A stretch of 64,000 bases of DNA from Physcomitrium patens. Lineage: Eukaryota > Streptophyta > Bryopsida > Funariales > Funariaceae. The position numbers and the translations under genes are program-made. The DNA is taken from positions 1,204,636 through 1,268,635 of the forward strand of contig NC_037275.1 of NCBI RefSeq assembly GCF_000002425.4, given 5' to 3'. Shown here piece after piece: positions 35,418 through 48,808 of this stretch (positions are counted from its first letter, which is position 1; each line of letters starts with the position of its first letter). The notes under the pieces were generated by a model, which had not been told where the DNA came from, ran no database searches, and was given only the letters and a program-made list of their open reading frames with translations.

Positions 35418-35900
35418 ATAGCCTCCTCTTGTCCCAAATTTTGTTCCCTACTATTTAATAAGTTTTAGTTAAAATTTTACCCATCTCATTTTTTTAATGT
35501 GGTTTTTGTCATATAAGTGATGCCTTGGATCACTATCTTGTAACTTTGCAATAACCCATTGTATATAATGTTTATGAGCACCTCATTTACGGTGGTTTTG
35601 CCAAAAGCCTTCAACTAGTTCTTTAATCCATAGCTTTTGTGAGATAAGTATTGATGTCACTTTTCTCTTTTATTGACATTCCATTCAACTTGTTTGTTAA
35701 TAACATGATTTGTCATTGGTCTCTTGCATTGAAATTTTTTTTAAGCACGTCCCATAAATCTACAAGATCTTTGTGTTGGGACACTGTTCCAATCAAGCTT
35801 TCATAAAAAAATAACTCTAGTAGCACCTTTGGAATCATGTATAAATAAATGGACAAATGAATGAGAAAGAAATAAAATATAAAACCAGTTTTCTTTTCCT
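35418..35900 (-). mobile_element. copia C4, right part (gag)
   Basis: The minus strand encodes remnants of copia gag, including KNFNARDQTNHVINK and KREKSDINTYLTKAMD, and a weaker LLN.REQNLGQEEA string nearer C3. It continues at 29560-30166 beyond C3. Old and broken. Confidence 0.65.
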
Positions 35901-36266
35901 TTTAGATGCAGCACACTAATTTGATCTGAGTAATAAATCCACAAGCACCATCATTTCTAACAATAAAAAACGGCCGCAAAGAGGGACACAAAATCTTTCT
36001 TCCCAATGCTTTTTCCACAAGCCGAGGCACAACCGAGCGAATGAACTGCCCCATTGCGAGTGCGCCGTCGCAGTCCGCCGTCGACAGCGGCGCTCACGTA
36101 AGCCAAGGGCTTATATTAGCAGTATGATACCACCAGGGCCATGGAGCGACGTGTCGAGTGACGTGAGCGATGGCTCCGAAGGCATCGACAGCGTCACAGT
36201 CGTAGGGCCACATAAATTGTGCCAAGCTTTCGTCGATGCTTGGATGCTTGTGTGTCCACTGTCCTT

Positions 36267-36285
36267 CGCCCGCCCGCCCGCCCGC
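36267..36285. repeat. CGCC tetranucleotide repeat
   Basis: Four to five CGCC units in the most GC-rich patch of the window, which is consistent with a promoter or leader CpG patch. Confidence 0.85.
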
Positions 36286-39200
36286 TCGGGGCTCCGCTTC
36301 GGGTGTCGAGATCACCCCGTTCTGAACACGCCCCAACCCCATTCATGACCCCCGGCTTCATGTATTCCAGTATCTCTACTAATCCCCCCAGTCGCATGAG
36401 ATTTGGGTAGATCGTTAGGGAGACTTCGACAGATGCGAGCACAGTTACCAGGTTTACAGTTCGACATAACCTAATCTGCTGGGTTGAAAGAGCAGTTCTG
36501 TGGGAAGGCTGGGTGGAGCTAGCGACGGTAGCTGCCGCATTGTATGGCACCGCTGAGAACCTAAGCTCGTTCCTTTTGGTTTCGTCATTGCGACTCCCTG
36601 CAGTTAGATCTCACCGTGTACGTCTTGCCACAGGTGCGTTCAATGACATCATTTCCTTATTGTTGCTGTTGCTGTTGTTGTATGATTGCTTCTCCTGCAA
36701 GCACCAGTATTCTATCAATATGAAGGATTTGCTGTTAGATAGCGATCAGATGCTCAGAGGTAAGTGATAATTTCACGAGATAAGTCATGTGCAGTATGGA
36801 AAAGCTCTTCCCAGTAAATATGATCAATATGAATTGGTGTTTCACTCGCGTTCTGATTGCAGCAACTCACACATAATCAAACATAACTTTTGAGGCAAAA
36901 AAGAATTTCTCTTTCCATAAATTTAATTGAAATAGGGGTCAATTCGTTGAGAGTAAAAGAAGACCCGTGAAGTGTTTGAAGGGTGGAAAGTGAAGTATTG
37001 AGTCGCCATTTCTGCAACTTAGGGGTTCTATAACCGTGAGGTGATTGCAGCAAGTCTAGCCAGTAAATGTTTCCACGTGGATGCATTTGCGTTAGGATTA
37101 GATTATTAGCACTGTGAATCTCTTCTGTCTATCTAGATTTTAGTGGCCTTCTATACGGAAATCGCTGGAAACTTTCATTTTCTATGAGCAGTGTCCCAAT
37201 CTGTTCGTAGCCGGAAGTCCCACAACGTGCATCGGTGTATCTTGTAATCCATCTTGCATTAGCTCGCTAGAAGAAACGTATTGCACTCCTCTGAAATACT
37301 GGCTGCTCCCATGGCCTTTCCCGTTTCAGTGTGCAACCAGGAAGCTTAGTATCGAAAACACAGAAAAACAGTATAGAGAGTCAGAATTAAAGTTGTGGTG
37401 TTTATTTCCAGCACATACAGAATCGATGATGAATCTACTTGTTTTTATATGAGAAGATCCGGCGGCTGAATAAATGGCTCTTGCAATCATGCCTCCTGAA
37501 AATTGGAAGTCTATGATGTAATGTGGGATCAAGTTTTGGTGCAAGTCATCTTGTCATAGGTTTCTCATCTAAAGTAAATTACAAAAAGTGGTTCGGTTGC
37601 ATATTCTGAAACGAGAGTATTATCATCATACTCCTGAAGATAACAATGAACTTGACTAGATCTAATTCCACAAGATCGGGCCCTTTCACCGTGGTCAGTG
37701 CCCTCAATCGTTGCTTCGACTTCTAGTTGGTGGTACTTTAGCCTAATGTTAACTATCGGTCACACTTAGAAGCCTTATTCATGGTTGATTAAGTTATTTT
37801 AGCCATGCGATATACTGTGAAGGAGGTTGCAGATAATTTTAGAGGAAGCTGGTTGTTTGAATGCAGTGAGTATCACCCCAAATAGCTAGGCTGCTTTAAA
37901 CCACTAGATATGATTTCCGAGAGAAAAATTCGTAGACTGGCAAACAGCCGTGCATCTTGACTATGTAAATCTGAAAGTCGAGAATTTCAATTTTGAAGGT
38001 TTGAATCTCTTGGAAGATACTAACTCTCACTTGGGAGGAAGCTCTTGTTGATTTTCTCCGTTTTAATTGAACTTGTATCGGCAGAGCAGCATTTTCAGAT
38101 TTGAGTGTAAATGTTTTACGTGCCATGGACTGGGCACAGTTGGAATCAAATTATGATACTCTGTCACCTACATAAGAAGACATGAGCTTTGGGAGGAGAG
38201 CCAATTCAGACATTTACAAGAGATTTTCTAGGAAGTAAGACTATCCAGTCTTAGCCGTGCTTCTTAACTCATTCGATCCGCAAGTAAGCCGATGTCCTGA
38301 CCCCCTTCAAGGTCTCTCTTGATCTTGAGTCTATTTCAGGTTTCTGTGAACGTTTCTATTAGCCGTGTCTGTTTTGTATAGGAGAAATCACATCCTTAAC
38401 ATTGCCACTGGTGTGTGAAGCAAGGTTCATAGTGCAATGACCCAGTTCTGCCTATGGCTTAGCACAGCCAGAGGTAGACAAATGAGGTTTATGTTTGTGT
38501 GCATAATGAAGAAGTAACTGTGCCGCCTTGTGAACTGTCTTTGTGGAGCAGTTTGTTCATGAGGTATTTTTACCGTCATTACCATGCAGAAGATGAATAT
38601 GTATTTACCAACTGTAATCGTGAGTGAGTGGATAGGCTCACGTGAGGCAGGATTTCAGGTGGTCTTTATGACTTAAACTGTTCAGCTGCTTTACTTAGAA
38701 AGATCTGGCGAATCAATATGCAATGCTCTTGGGATGTAACAGAAGAAAAGAATATACGTGTAGAATGATTGGCTGCGTTGGGTTATCCAAAAGCATCTCC
38801 AAGGACCCAGCAGTGCACTGTTGCTGAACTCGATGAACTGCGGGCCGAGATTGGCCAGTGCAAAGCAGTGTATCTTTGTACCCGACAAAACTAACTATTG
38901 ATTTGCTCATGAACTAGCGCAGCAACCTTGGGATCGTGTGCCCTAAAGTTCGATCCGGAAATTTCTCTGAAGTCCTCACGCACGTCTCAGAAGTTGCCTT
39001 CATCAGGAATGTTCACGTACACAATACACCACCGAATTTACAGGTTACTAGTGAGGAGGCTCAGCCCGATTCTGGTTTCAAACTCGGTGCAATTAGGCTT
39101 GAGAGCTAATGGATACCCAGTTGCAACAGAAGAAACAAACAAGTTGCTAACCCTATGTGATTCTTCTCCTGTTTCTTTGTGTTAAATGCTAACCAATTCC

Positions 39201-41559
39201 AGCTACATAACTATCTTGCTGACGTGCTGTACAACTTGGAACACCCTGGGTCTTCGAATATCGATAGGAAAGGTTTGTTGAATCCAAGTTTTTTCGAGAT
39301 GGGGCTTGGTTCACTCGTACAGTCGATGTGGCTGTTGCTGATGGTCCTTCCGTATTACTTTGGATTTCCGTCTCTATGCATGCTGTGGTAGAAGTACCGG
39401 AAACTATGATTCTTTGAGATCATATGTTTGATTCACAATCTTCTGGTTCTGAACTGTTGTTGTACGAATTCGTTTTTGATCGAGTGGGGCAATGTGATTC
39501 TGCAGCTCGTCTAGTTGGCTTATTAGACTTTTTAAGAAGGTCCTTCGAAAGGTGGTTGCAATTCTATTAGACCAAAGATTTGCCTAGAGCTTCTTTCAGA
39601 ATTCAAATTGTTCAATATGATCTTCCGATAAGGTCCTGTGGTCTTCTACTCACGCGTGAGTATTAGGTAGCGCTGATATGTCTAATACTGACAACCTGTG
39701 GTAGCAGTTGAAGCTTCATACCACGATTGAAGTGTTTTGGGATATTTTTTTTCTTATTTTCCTTTTTCTACGATGTGAGCTTAGAGATGTTTTGATGTGA
39801 CTTCACCTTGCATGATCTTATCATATCGAAGAGTCATCTGGAAGGTTACAACAGAAATTTGAAGTACAGATTTCTTTTGCTGCTTTCACTCCATTGCCGA
39901 TCGGTGAGCACAAATGTTCAAAAAAGTTTGGACAATACATCCGCTCAGGTTCAGGCCATTGGTAGTTCGTTGACGTTATTCAGGGCAAGTGTGAGCGAAA
40001 TTCGTTTCTCTGACCTAGTGAACAATCACCAATCGCTTGGTAATACACTATGTCACAAGCCCATCCAAGTAAGCCAGTGCATAGAACCTGAAAAAGTGCT
40101 TATTGTGAGATCTGAACTACTCGACTTAGCTGCTTTTGAATCACTAGAATAAGACAAGCCACAAGGACATCAGTAGAGAGGGAGAAGTCTGTCTCCAGGG
40201 AATGCAGGATGTGTTGGTATCCCTTAGCACAGGTAAACATCTCAAACGAAGAATCTTATACCTGCCTAAAAATATGGAATGTCTCAAATCATTATGACAC
40301 AAGATGACGCCTGCTCACACTTTCCTATCATTAAATGATCAAAATGGACATTATGATGCTGCTAGAAGAACGCTTAACCTGTCTCTAAGTGGCTGAGCCA
40401 TTCAGATATTTCTAGACCTGCCCGACCATACCGCATCAAAGCACATTAAGAACGTGGGTCCTGCGATTGGGACCACAAACTGATGGAAATAGGGAACATG
40501 TGGTTGGATGCTAATGAAAGTAGCTTCTTGAAGCACCGTCGCCAGACACAGGCCTCTGGAACTCGAAAGCCTCCTACCCACACCCTTCGGCGCCAGTCAG
40601 ATTCCGTAAGCAAGTAAGAAATCGAAACTGAAAATTTCAGACTTCCACTTGAAGCAGAAAGGAGCGATATCTACTTTTTCTCTTTCTTGGAAGTATCACT
40701 CACTTTCTTGCAGAACGCATGATCTCCAACAGAGCTCCTAGTATCGCTGTGCGGAGATGCAACGATAGCCGGCCAATAGTCATAACGGTCTTTCAGGATA
40801 GATGGGTCTTCGATGGAGTTTTGAAGCATGACTCTTGCGCAGCCCCACAGTTAGGATAGAGTCGCCAAAGGTTCACAACTTTCGCGAGCTCAAGTTCAAA
40901 ACGAAATTAAGGTTGCTTGGAGACAAATCTTGAAATTTGAACCCTGCGACCGCCAACCGATGGATAATCCTATTTCATTGTCACTTTTTGTAGGTGCCAG
41001 GTCTAAACTAGTGTCTTTTCAAGGTCACAGGAAGCTCGGCTCGTCACACAATCCCATCAAGAAGACCGTGATGCTCATCACCCCTGTATTACTCGTCGAA
41101 GTGAAAGCACCGAAGCTTGTACCTAGACAGGCTTAGGGTAATACATAGAGGCATAATGATGCGGGAGGTTTCTCATAGTTGGTGGCGGAAATTCCTCAGG
41201 CATCATGGTGCCAAATATAAGCATTCCGTCGAAACAAGAGAAAACCATAACGTTTGGTTCAACTAGCGTAATATTGAACCCTTCGAATTGACAGATTTGA
41301 CAGCTCTTGTTTGATTATTACAGCCATTCGAACCGTCAGAATAGCGGCGCTTATACCTCGGTTGTTGAGGAAACCGAGAAGATTCATTTGGAAATGAACT
41401 AAACGAAACCAGTCAAAATTTAAAATTCCAGGAGCAGTGATGATAAATAAATAAACACAGAATAGACCCACGTGGTCACGGCTCTCACGGCAGACGGCCT
41501 GAGCAGCTTGACTGGACATAACGTGCTGTCCAATTGGAGAGACTTTACGATCCGTGTAT

Positions 41560-41579
41560 GGGGGGGGGGGGGGGGGGGG
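41560..41579. repeat. G20 homopolymer
   Basis: Twenty consecutive G, followed by ACGGGGAC. It could form a quadruplex. The length is prone to sequencing error. Confidence 0.9.
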
Positions 41580-42280
41580 ACGGGGACACTTGATTGTTGG
41601 ATTTCTGCATGCCTTGCCATTATCAGCTCACAAAAAGCTTGATCTCCGCCTCAAATGTGCGCTGTGCCCACTCAGTGCCTCCGGATCGATCTAATCCCTC
41701 TAGTTTCAAGGTTTTCGTCTATGTTGCCACTGGTCGGAAAAAAATACTGTCCTAACTGAGGGCTGCTAGCATATTATTTTAATTCACATTCTGGCGTATC
41801 CACAGCTCTGCTATTGTTGGTAATAGAGAGCCGGAAAAATGCACCTGGATTTTGCTTACCTTATGTTGAAAATGAAAATATGAATATGAAGCAACTCGAT
41901 TCCGCAAATCCTTCAGTTCAACAGAATAAGGGCGAGGTGGTGCTGTCTATTAGTAGGCACAAAATTTGGGACGATTTTCGGCCAATACCAGAAAACAAAC
42001 CCTAGATCAATTATTGCTACTTGCATACAGGACATGAAGGCAATGGAGTAAAGAATAGTACTGGGTTTTCCGTCGGAAAAACGGGATCCTGGCAGCTCAA
42101 ACAAGAAACAACTGAGAGACTTTTCTTTACGTAAACACCAACACAGTTCTACATGTCTGTGTGTTGACCTGCAAATTGAGGAATCATCAGGAGCTGTTGC
42201 AACATTAATTCGCTGTGCGTATATAGCCTCTTAATGATCGTGCAATGAAGAGAATTCATGGGGCGGCTTGTCAGAAGAAT

Positions 42281-42315
42281 TTCTCTTCTTTCTTTTTTTT
42301 TCTTTTTTTTCTTTC
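42281..42315. repeat. polypyrimidine tract
   Basis: Thirty-five consecutive C/T bases on the plus strand, mostly T. Confidence 0.85.
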
Positions 42316-43196
42316 AATGTCAGCATTTTTGGTCATATGGGCCCAATCACCAGTGGGAGTAGGTTTTGGTGATATAATACTAATCAGAAAGTAGATAATT
42401 TGGACCAAATTGCCTTATTGTTCTTGTACTGTGAACACGCAAGTCTCAAGTCCGAAGGTCAGGATTGATCTTTGACAGGAGTAAATTACTTAGGTTTTGA
42501 CGAAGTCTCCAAAGGGAGTAAACTTTGTAGGTATCAACGATCTTGCGAAATTGGCGTAGCCATCTGATGGGACTCTTCGGTCTGTGACGGGACGGAAACT
42601 GAAAATAGGATAGGAGCCTCGAAAGATTCGCAGATGTTACGATAGTGACCAGTGCGATTTCTCTGTGAACGTCCCACGGCACGCTATCGCGATCTCGCTT
42701 TCCTGACTTCCTGCAATTCTGTTCTTCTGGACAGTACTTAAAGAAGGTTTTGCAGATTGTGGTCACAGTCTACAAATCGCTCTCTCCCTGTGTGTGTCTC
42801 TGATGGCTTTAGGATCTCCACCAATTTTGTACCCGCGTGGACAGTCGCCGAATCCGGAGCAACACATATTTCTTCCAGCCGACGCCTGTTGTGTGGATCC
42901 TAAGTGTCTCCCCTTGGAAGCCGCAGTTTGGCATGAAGCACTTATTCCTTTGCGCATCCATTTTGTGACTGCTTGTATTGAGTCGAATCCAATTCCTTGC
43001 CTTCTACTTCCTTCCAATCTAGATCACTCCTGGTTTTTCACATTGTTTGGTTGTTGGGGGTCATATTGTTTGTATACCTTTTTTCGCACGAAATCTTCAA
43101 TTTGAAAGACGCTGTTGGAAACTCTAATTTCGAATTTCTGCAGCCACACCCAATAGTTTGAGGTCTTGTCGGTATCTTCCTTTGCGCGCCTACTTC

Positions 43197-43225
43197 AGTG
43201 ACTGCAGAAAGTCACTGCAGTCACT
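43197..43225. repeat. 11-bp inverted repeat
   Basis: Perfect arms AGTGACTGCAG and CTGCAGTCACT with a 7-nt centre. No U-run follows, so it is not terminator-like. Confidence 0.85.
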
Positions 43226-46200
43226 ACCGGGGACGAACATACTAGCACTGTTAATCTCACTATACTCGTCAATCTTCAGTTGTCCATGCACGATTTCTCC
43301 CTAAAATTATTGAGGGGATATCAGAGTTTCGTGCCAAGCTGTGTGCAACCAAGGGATTTCTCACTTCATGGTTCGTCTTCGACTAGTATTCGCCAGGACA
43401 AGCATGGGCTCTGAGCAGAGTTTGTTTGCGCGGATCTACTATACCTCGCCCAGTTTGCAGCGTGAAGCCTCCTCAACCAAGAAAAACACTATTCATGGCA
43501 ATGAGACTCTCGGCCTACTTTTGTTGGTCGTTTCTTGATTCTGGTTTTCATACTCTTTATTCATTGTTACCCAACAGAACACTGTTTACAATGTGCTTTG
43601 CATGAGATAGGGAGGGCTACAAGTAATTTGCGATATTCGGCGTTCTCAAGCAGCAGTAGCTAATTATTTCGACATTTTGATCCATGGTTGACAATTATGT
43701 ACGAGTCTAGAGTGGACACATGTGTTTCTTCCGGTTTTGCAGGAACTGCGTTCTGAGTATGCACAAGTAGTGAGTGCGAGGAGTGGCAAGACCTCGGCTT
43801 TGGTTTCTGATTCCATTCATATCTCCCTCGGAGTCGATACGTTGCTGTCTCACGTTTAAGACCTGTTAGCAGCAGACCAGAGCAACAATTCTTTGGATTG
43901 TTACAGCTTTAATCAGAACCTGCTACACTGTCCAGCAGCAAGTGACTCTGAGCTAGACGTACATGAAGCACAAATCTTATGAATGACGTACATGACGAAC
44001 GATGGGCTTCGTAAAATCTCATTGATCAGAGCGATAGAACACGATAATTATTTTGTAGTATACGATTTTTATTCTTGTATCCTTAGTGAATGTTGTTCCT
44101 ATACACTAATGGCAAATGATGCAATAGCAACTCTGTGATGTAATATTGCAACATCAATTTTTCTCTTCTGTTTGTAAGAATCGCATAATGGAATTACCTG
44201 CAACATGTCAATCCGAGATCATACTCGGCATGAAATCTTGGTCATTCCTAATGGCGCTTCGAAGACTGTAACCTAATTAACTCAGACCTGCACAATTCGA
44301 CATTACGCTTCTTCACTCAAAATGACGAGTCGTTTGGTGGGATCTGCGAACATTTAAAAAGCCCATGTTCGTTTCGACAACTGCCAAAATGTTATTTGTC
44401 TCTTTCACATTTTCTCAAACATCTTTCATAATAAGTTTGAAAAATATTCCAATTTTGGAACCAAATTTCCAAATATGTATGTACCTTCACTTTGGTATCA
44501 CCACCGCAACACCTAACCAACTTCATCTAGACACTATCTTAAAACTTAGTTGAGTACAAGTTGCAGCATTTATACAGCATCTACCCTCACTTCTCTCGCA
44601 TGCGTCACGCAATCAGACGTCCTCGTTCACTAATCCACACCTCCTCCAGGGGCATTGCAGTGGCAGACAAAGCACAAGTCATCTAGCCATAGCCACAGCA
44701 TCAACCTTAAGAGGCCTAGATGATTGCGGGCGTCGACAGTATCTATCCATCAATAATGCACCGAAAATGAAGCTCTCTTCAAGGATAACTGTTTCACGAA
44801 AGCACGTTTTCCAGGGACCAGATTCGCGATTTTGAATATGAGCATTGAAACCTAAAAATGAACACGTGATTTGCCGATCCTTTCTTTCCGAAAATGCCCG
44901 TAGTGTCCAGATGTGGCTGGCGCACAGACCGACATGCGCCACGCACCCATTGTTTATTCTCAGATCCTGACAATCTCCAGCAAACACTTTCGAAAAGTGG
45001 ACTAGCTAAGCCTAGATGATTGGATTTTTAAAATTTTATTGAATTCAGGGGCTTCAAGTAGCAGAAAGGATCTATGCCTCAATATACTGTGCAAGAAGGG
45101 CTGTCAAATCTGATTAGAGCGAGAGGCTGAAGCACAAGCTGGGTCGAAAATGGACCGCGTTAAACCTACGCAATGTCTTATGATAGCTGTGGTCTAACCG
45201 TGTACTACAGTTCCTATCCTCACCGGTATTTGTTTCATGTGACCTAGGTGTTAATCCTACCGTCTCGGCGTTGATCAAGGCCACCGGCAAACTGCATGGT
45301 TCGACAGTTCGAAGCTACTGCAAGTAGAGGGGGCATTCTCTGGAAATCTGATTCGGATCGTCAGCAAGTTGGTTTATTCAAGTTTCAATTCCGTGGACCG
45401 TTCAACTTCTTAAGCTCTGAACAAGCCACTGGTCATTTTCGCTTCTAGCCAGGGCCCAAACTTGTCCAATCATGCAAGCGCTAACAACCAGAGATCACGT
45501 CTACTCTAACACAACAGAAAGAAGTAGCCTTTCTGATACGCGTACATGTTTAGTTATTCAAACTCAACTCTGAATCGATGGATCCGATCCGGTGCTACAG
45601 TCGAAGACTGTAATCTGCCTAAGGTTCGCAACTTGAAAGGACACCTAGACAGATGGTCCTCGGAGTCTTCCTCGCTGGGGTGGTTTCCAACCGGAGATGG
45701 TGGACAGTCTAATCGCTAGGTCTTGGTTTCTAATGTTTATCTACGGTCATTCAAGTGATGGCTTTCGCTTGGATTGATTAATTTGAGTCGCGTCGATATT
45801 ACCGCGCGACACACGTTTTGATATGACCAACGGCATTTCGGAAGAGGAGGACTGAATACAACCAGCGAAAACCGATCTTCAAAGTAATGAAGCTTTCATG
45901 ATCACATTTCTAGCTACACCAGTCAAGTTGTGGATCTTCTGTGAGAGGAAGAGAGGCATTTACATTAGATAAGGTGAGTATACAGTTTGGTAGTGCGTGG
46001 ACGTAGTTACTAGGGCATGGCATAACATCACAAATCCTGGTTTGTTACTTCTAGACGATAAATGGAGAACTTGTAAATTCATTTTGATTAAATCACGAAA
46101 ACTTTGATATTTAGGATAAGTTATGACTGAAAGAATAAATGTTACTGTGCAATTTCAACATAATATTAAATATATAGGTAAAATACTTCATTGTACCTCA

Positions 46201-48808
46201 CCACAAAAAGAATGAGCCACAACTTGTTACAATGTAACTCGCATATGCAGTATATTTATTTTTAGATATGCGATATTGTTTCTAATAATAATTTCTCAAT
46301 TTATGATTTTTAATTTGTATCAAATGATTCTTCAAGCATATCAAAGCAACTAAATTTTTCTAAATTTGTGTTATCAAGAGATGCGTCTAGAATTTAGTTT
46401 GTGATCACTCGATCATACGAAAGGAAAACAATCTTGCACAGTTTCAGTAATCGAAGAAATCAACGAAAACAAACCAGCTAGAACTAAAGCAATCAAGCAG
46501 ACTGGTCGCACATAGCACTCTTCGAACTTGTTTTCCGATGCCTTGGTCCTGATGGCGACTTCACATGTTGCGTTACCTTCGACACATATACACTAAAAAA
46601 TATATACATATACACACGTATGTATTTATATACATATGTCTGTACTTTGTATATAAAGTTAGCCGTGCGCCGAGAGCTCTGTTCGATGATTTAGCCATTG
46701 TGAACACACCAGTGCTGTGTAGAGCGCAAATCTCGGTGACTCTCAGCAGAAGCCAAGTGCTAAAGAGAGAGTGCAGTGTCGTCATCTGACGAATCCCTTG
46801 CCCTCCAAGTGGGTCCTGCAGGAAAAATTGTCTAGAATCCACTCTAAATATCGACATCTAGATGTTTGGAATTTAGCTATTTCCTGCATCGAAGAACTGA
46901 GATGGCACCTTCGGGTTCCCCTTTCTTAGCGTTTGATGCTTTTTCGTGATTGTCGGTTCTGGCACTTCACGTGCTTTGTTCCATAGTGTCTGTTCACAAG
47001 CGCCAGATATTTAGAATAAAAGCTAGAGAAGGATAAAAATTGCTTTGGAGAAAGAGGAGTGGCTTTTTCGCGAGTTAGAAATAAGGGATTGAATGTTCGA
47101 CGAATCTTGCTGGATGGAATCTGAAAATACACCAGTTATGCCACAAACGAAATGTAGATATTTGCAGTTCTCGGTCTGCCCAATTCCTGCAGTATTTGCA
47201 GTGGAAGTGGGCCAACCATTGCTTTATTGAGCGGCGCTGCGCTGAACTTCCGCTCCGTTGATCAAATGATTGTGTATATCTCCACATGTTGGATACTTGC
47301 AAGCTCGCTCGAAGGGTAATGCAACGCTTACACTTCTACGAACTCTAATAATCTGCATGATATTTTGTTCACAGCGCCAACGACACATGACTTCCAAGCA
47401 ACGCCGTCAGTTGATGCATATCAACACATGGTTATTATCACTTTGTTGCAAAACCGAATTTGTATGAATACTTGATATTTCAACCTGAACACCCGAGCTG
47501 CAGTAATTCGGATACTCCAATGCATGAAGATAGAGATTGACTTTTAGAATCTTCAATGAATCGCGGCCTTTCACGATAAGTGACGGCTGGAAGAGGAGAT
47601 GCGCTTGGCGGGCATCGTGGGCGCTAGGCGGCCACAGTTTTCGATGTGTTTGGCCTTAGCAAGTGTGGCGAGTCCCTCTAAAATTCTGTGGTAGCGAGAG
47701 GTTGGTCTAGGTGGATCTGTATACACGCTCTAACCACCTTTTTGAACCAGTCTTTCATCAACAGACGACGTCAACGACATTGTATTTGATATTACACTCA
47801 ATCTAACATTGCAAGCCATAGGCAAGTGGTGACATTGACGAACAATGTCTGATTGCTGGATTCTCATGATCCGAGGTTGTTTTGCCTGAAGATTTCTGTT
47901 CAATACTTACTGCAACTTTTCGGCGTCTGCCAGTCGAAGTCGCCGGATAGAACCTCAGAAAGAATGTGTGAAGTTGAGCATTTTCTCCCCAGATTTGTTA
48001 TTTATTAGTTATCAGAAGGTTCAGTAATTTGAAGCTGGAAAACCATGCAGTAAACCCAGGTTCAGTTTTCCTTTCTCCTCATTGTCCAGTTCACATGTTT
48101 CATTTCTTATTTCCATTCATGTGGCTGCATGTTTCTCCTCTTCCATATATTTTGAAATTTTTTTTTAACAAAATAATAACTTGATGTATACACATGTATA
48201 ATTTGAAAATTATTCATGATTGGATTACATATTTTTCCTACTTGTAGCAATTTATTCTTAACCTAGAGAAAAAAAGAAGAGGAAAAGAAAACAGGAAAGA
48301 AAAACTTTGATACATGTCTGGTCGGAATAAATCAAACGAGTCCAACAAGTATTAATGATTTTCAATTATTCAAATACAATGCAGACAGTCCAACTTCATT
48401 CAAAACATTCCGGAGAAATATTTGGACATTTTGATACCAATAGGTTTTTCTAGAAGCAATTGTTACCTTTGGTAACATAGTTTTTTCACAACTTGTCTCA
48501 CAACATTTGGTTTTGAGTGGTGGATTGCATAAATTGAGCGTACATTTCTGCCAACGACTAAAAATGATATTGTGCATGATAAGCATAATTCTAGTGAAGG
48601 TTGAAAGGTATTGATACTAGACTTGCAATGATTCTCTAACTAAGTAGTTAAAGCCTTGGAAACATGTAGAATGGAAAGTGCAAACTATGCAGATTATAGA
48701 AAGAACTCTAATTGCTATAATGTATTTTCTATTTTTTTTTCATGAACTTCAATAGCCAAAAAAATCTGATTATAAATACTTGGAAAACTAATCTGAATTT
48801 TTATTCAA

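Larger units (their letters stand above)
35901..48808. other. higher-GC island, no supported gene
   Basis: About 12.9 kb clearly richer in G+C than the rest, densest around 36000-36620. Open frames are all under about 120 codons and overlap on both strands without recognisable domains. No tRNA or rRNA was recognised. It may hold introns, untranslated exons, a non-coding gene or an old unidentified element. One short coding-like stretch follows a TTTGCAG acceptor-like site at 43735-43860, but this is weak. Confidence 0.5.

Noticed and set aside
36194-36550. 118-codon minus-strand frame in the GC-rich patch
   Set aside because: Length is expected by chance where stop codons are rare; other frames there are also open; low-complexity composition.
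39808-40152. 114-codon frame
   Set aside because: No known family, flanked by non-coding sequence; could be a chance frame.
42794-43105. 103-codon open frame in the island, and an 84-codon frame opposite
   Set aside because: No recognisable domain, overlapping open frames on both strands, no clear start or splice context; chance frames at this GC.
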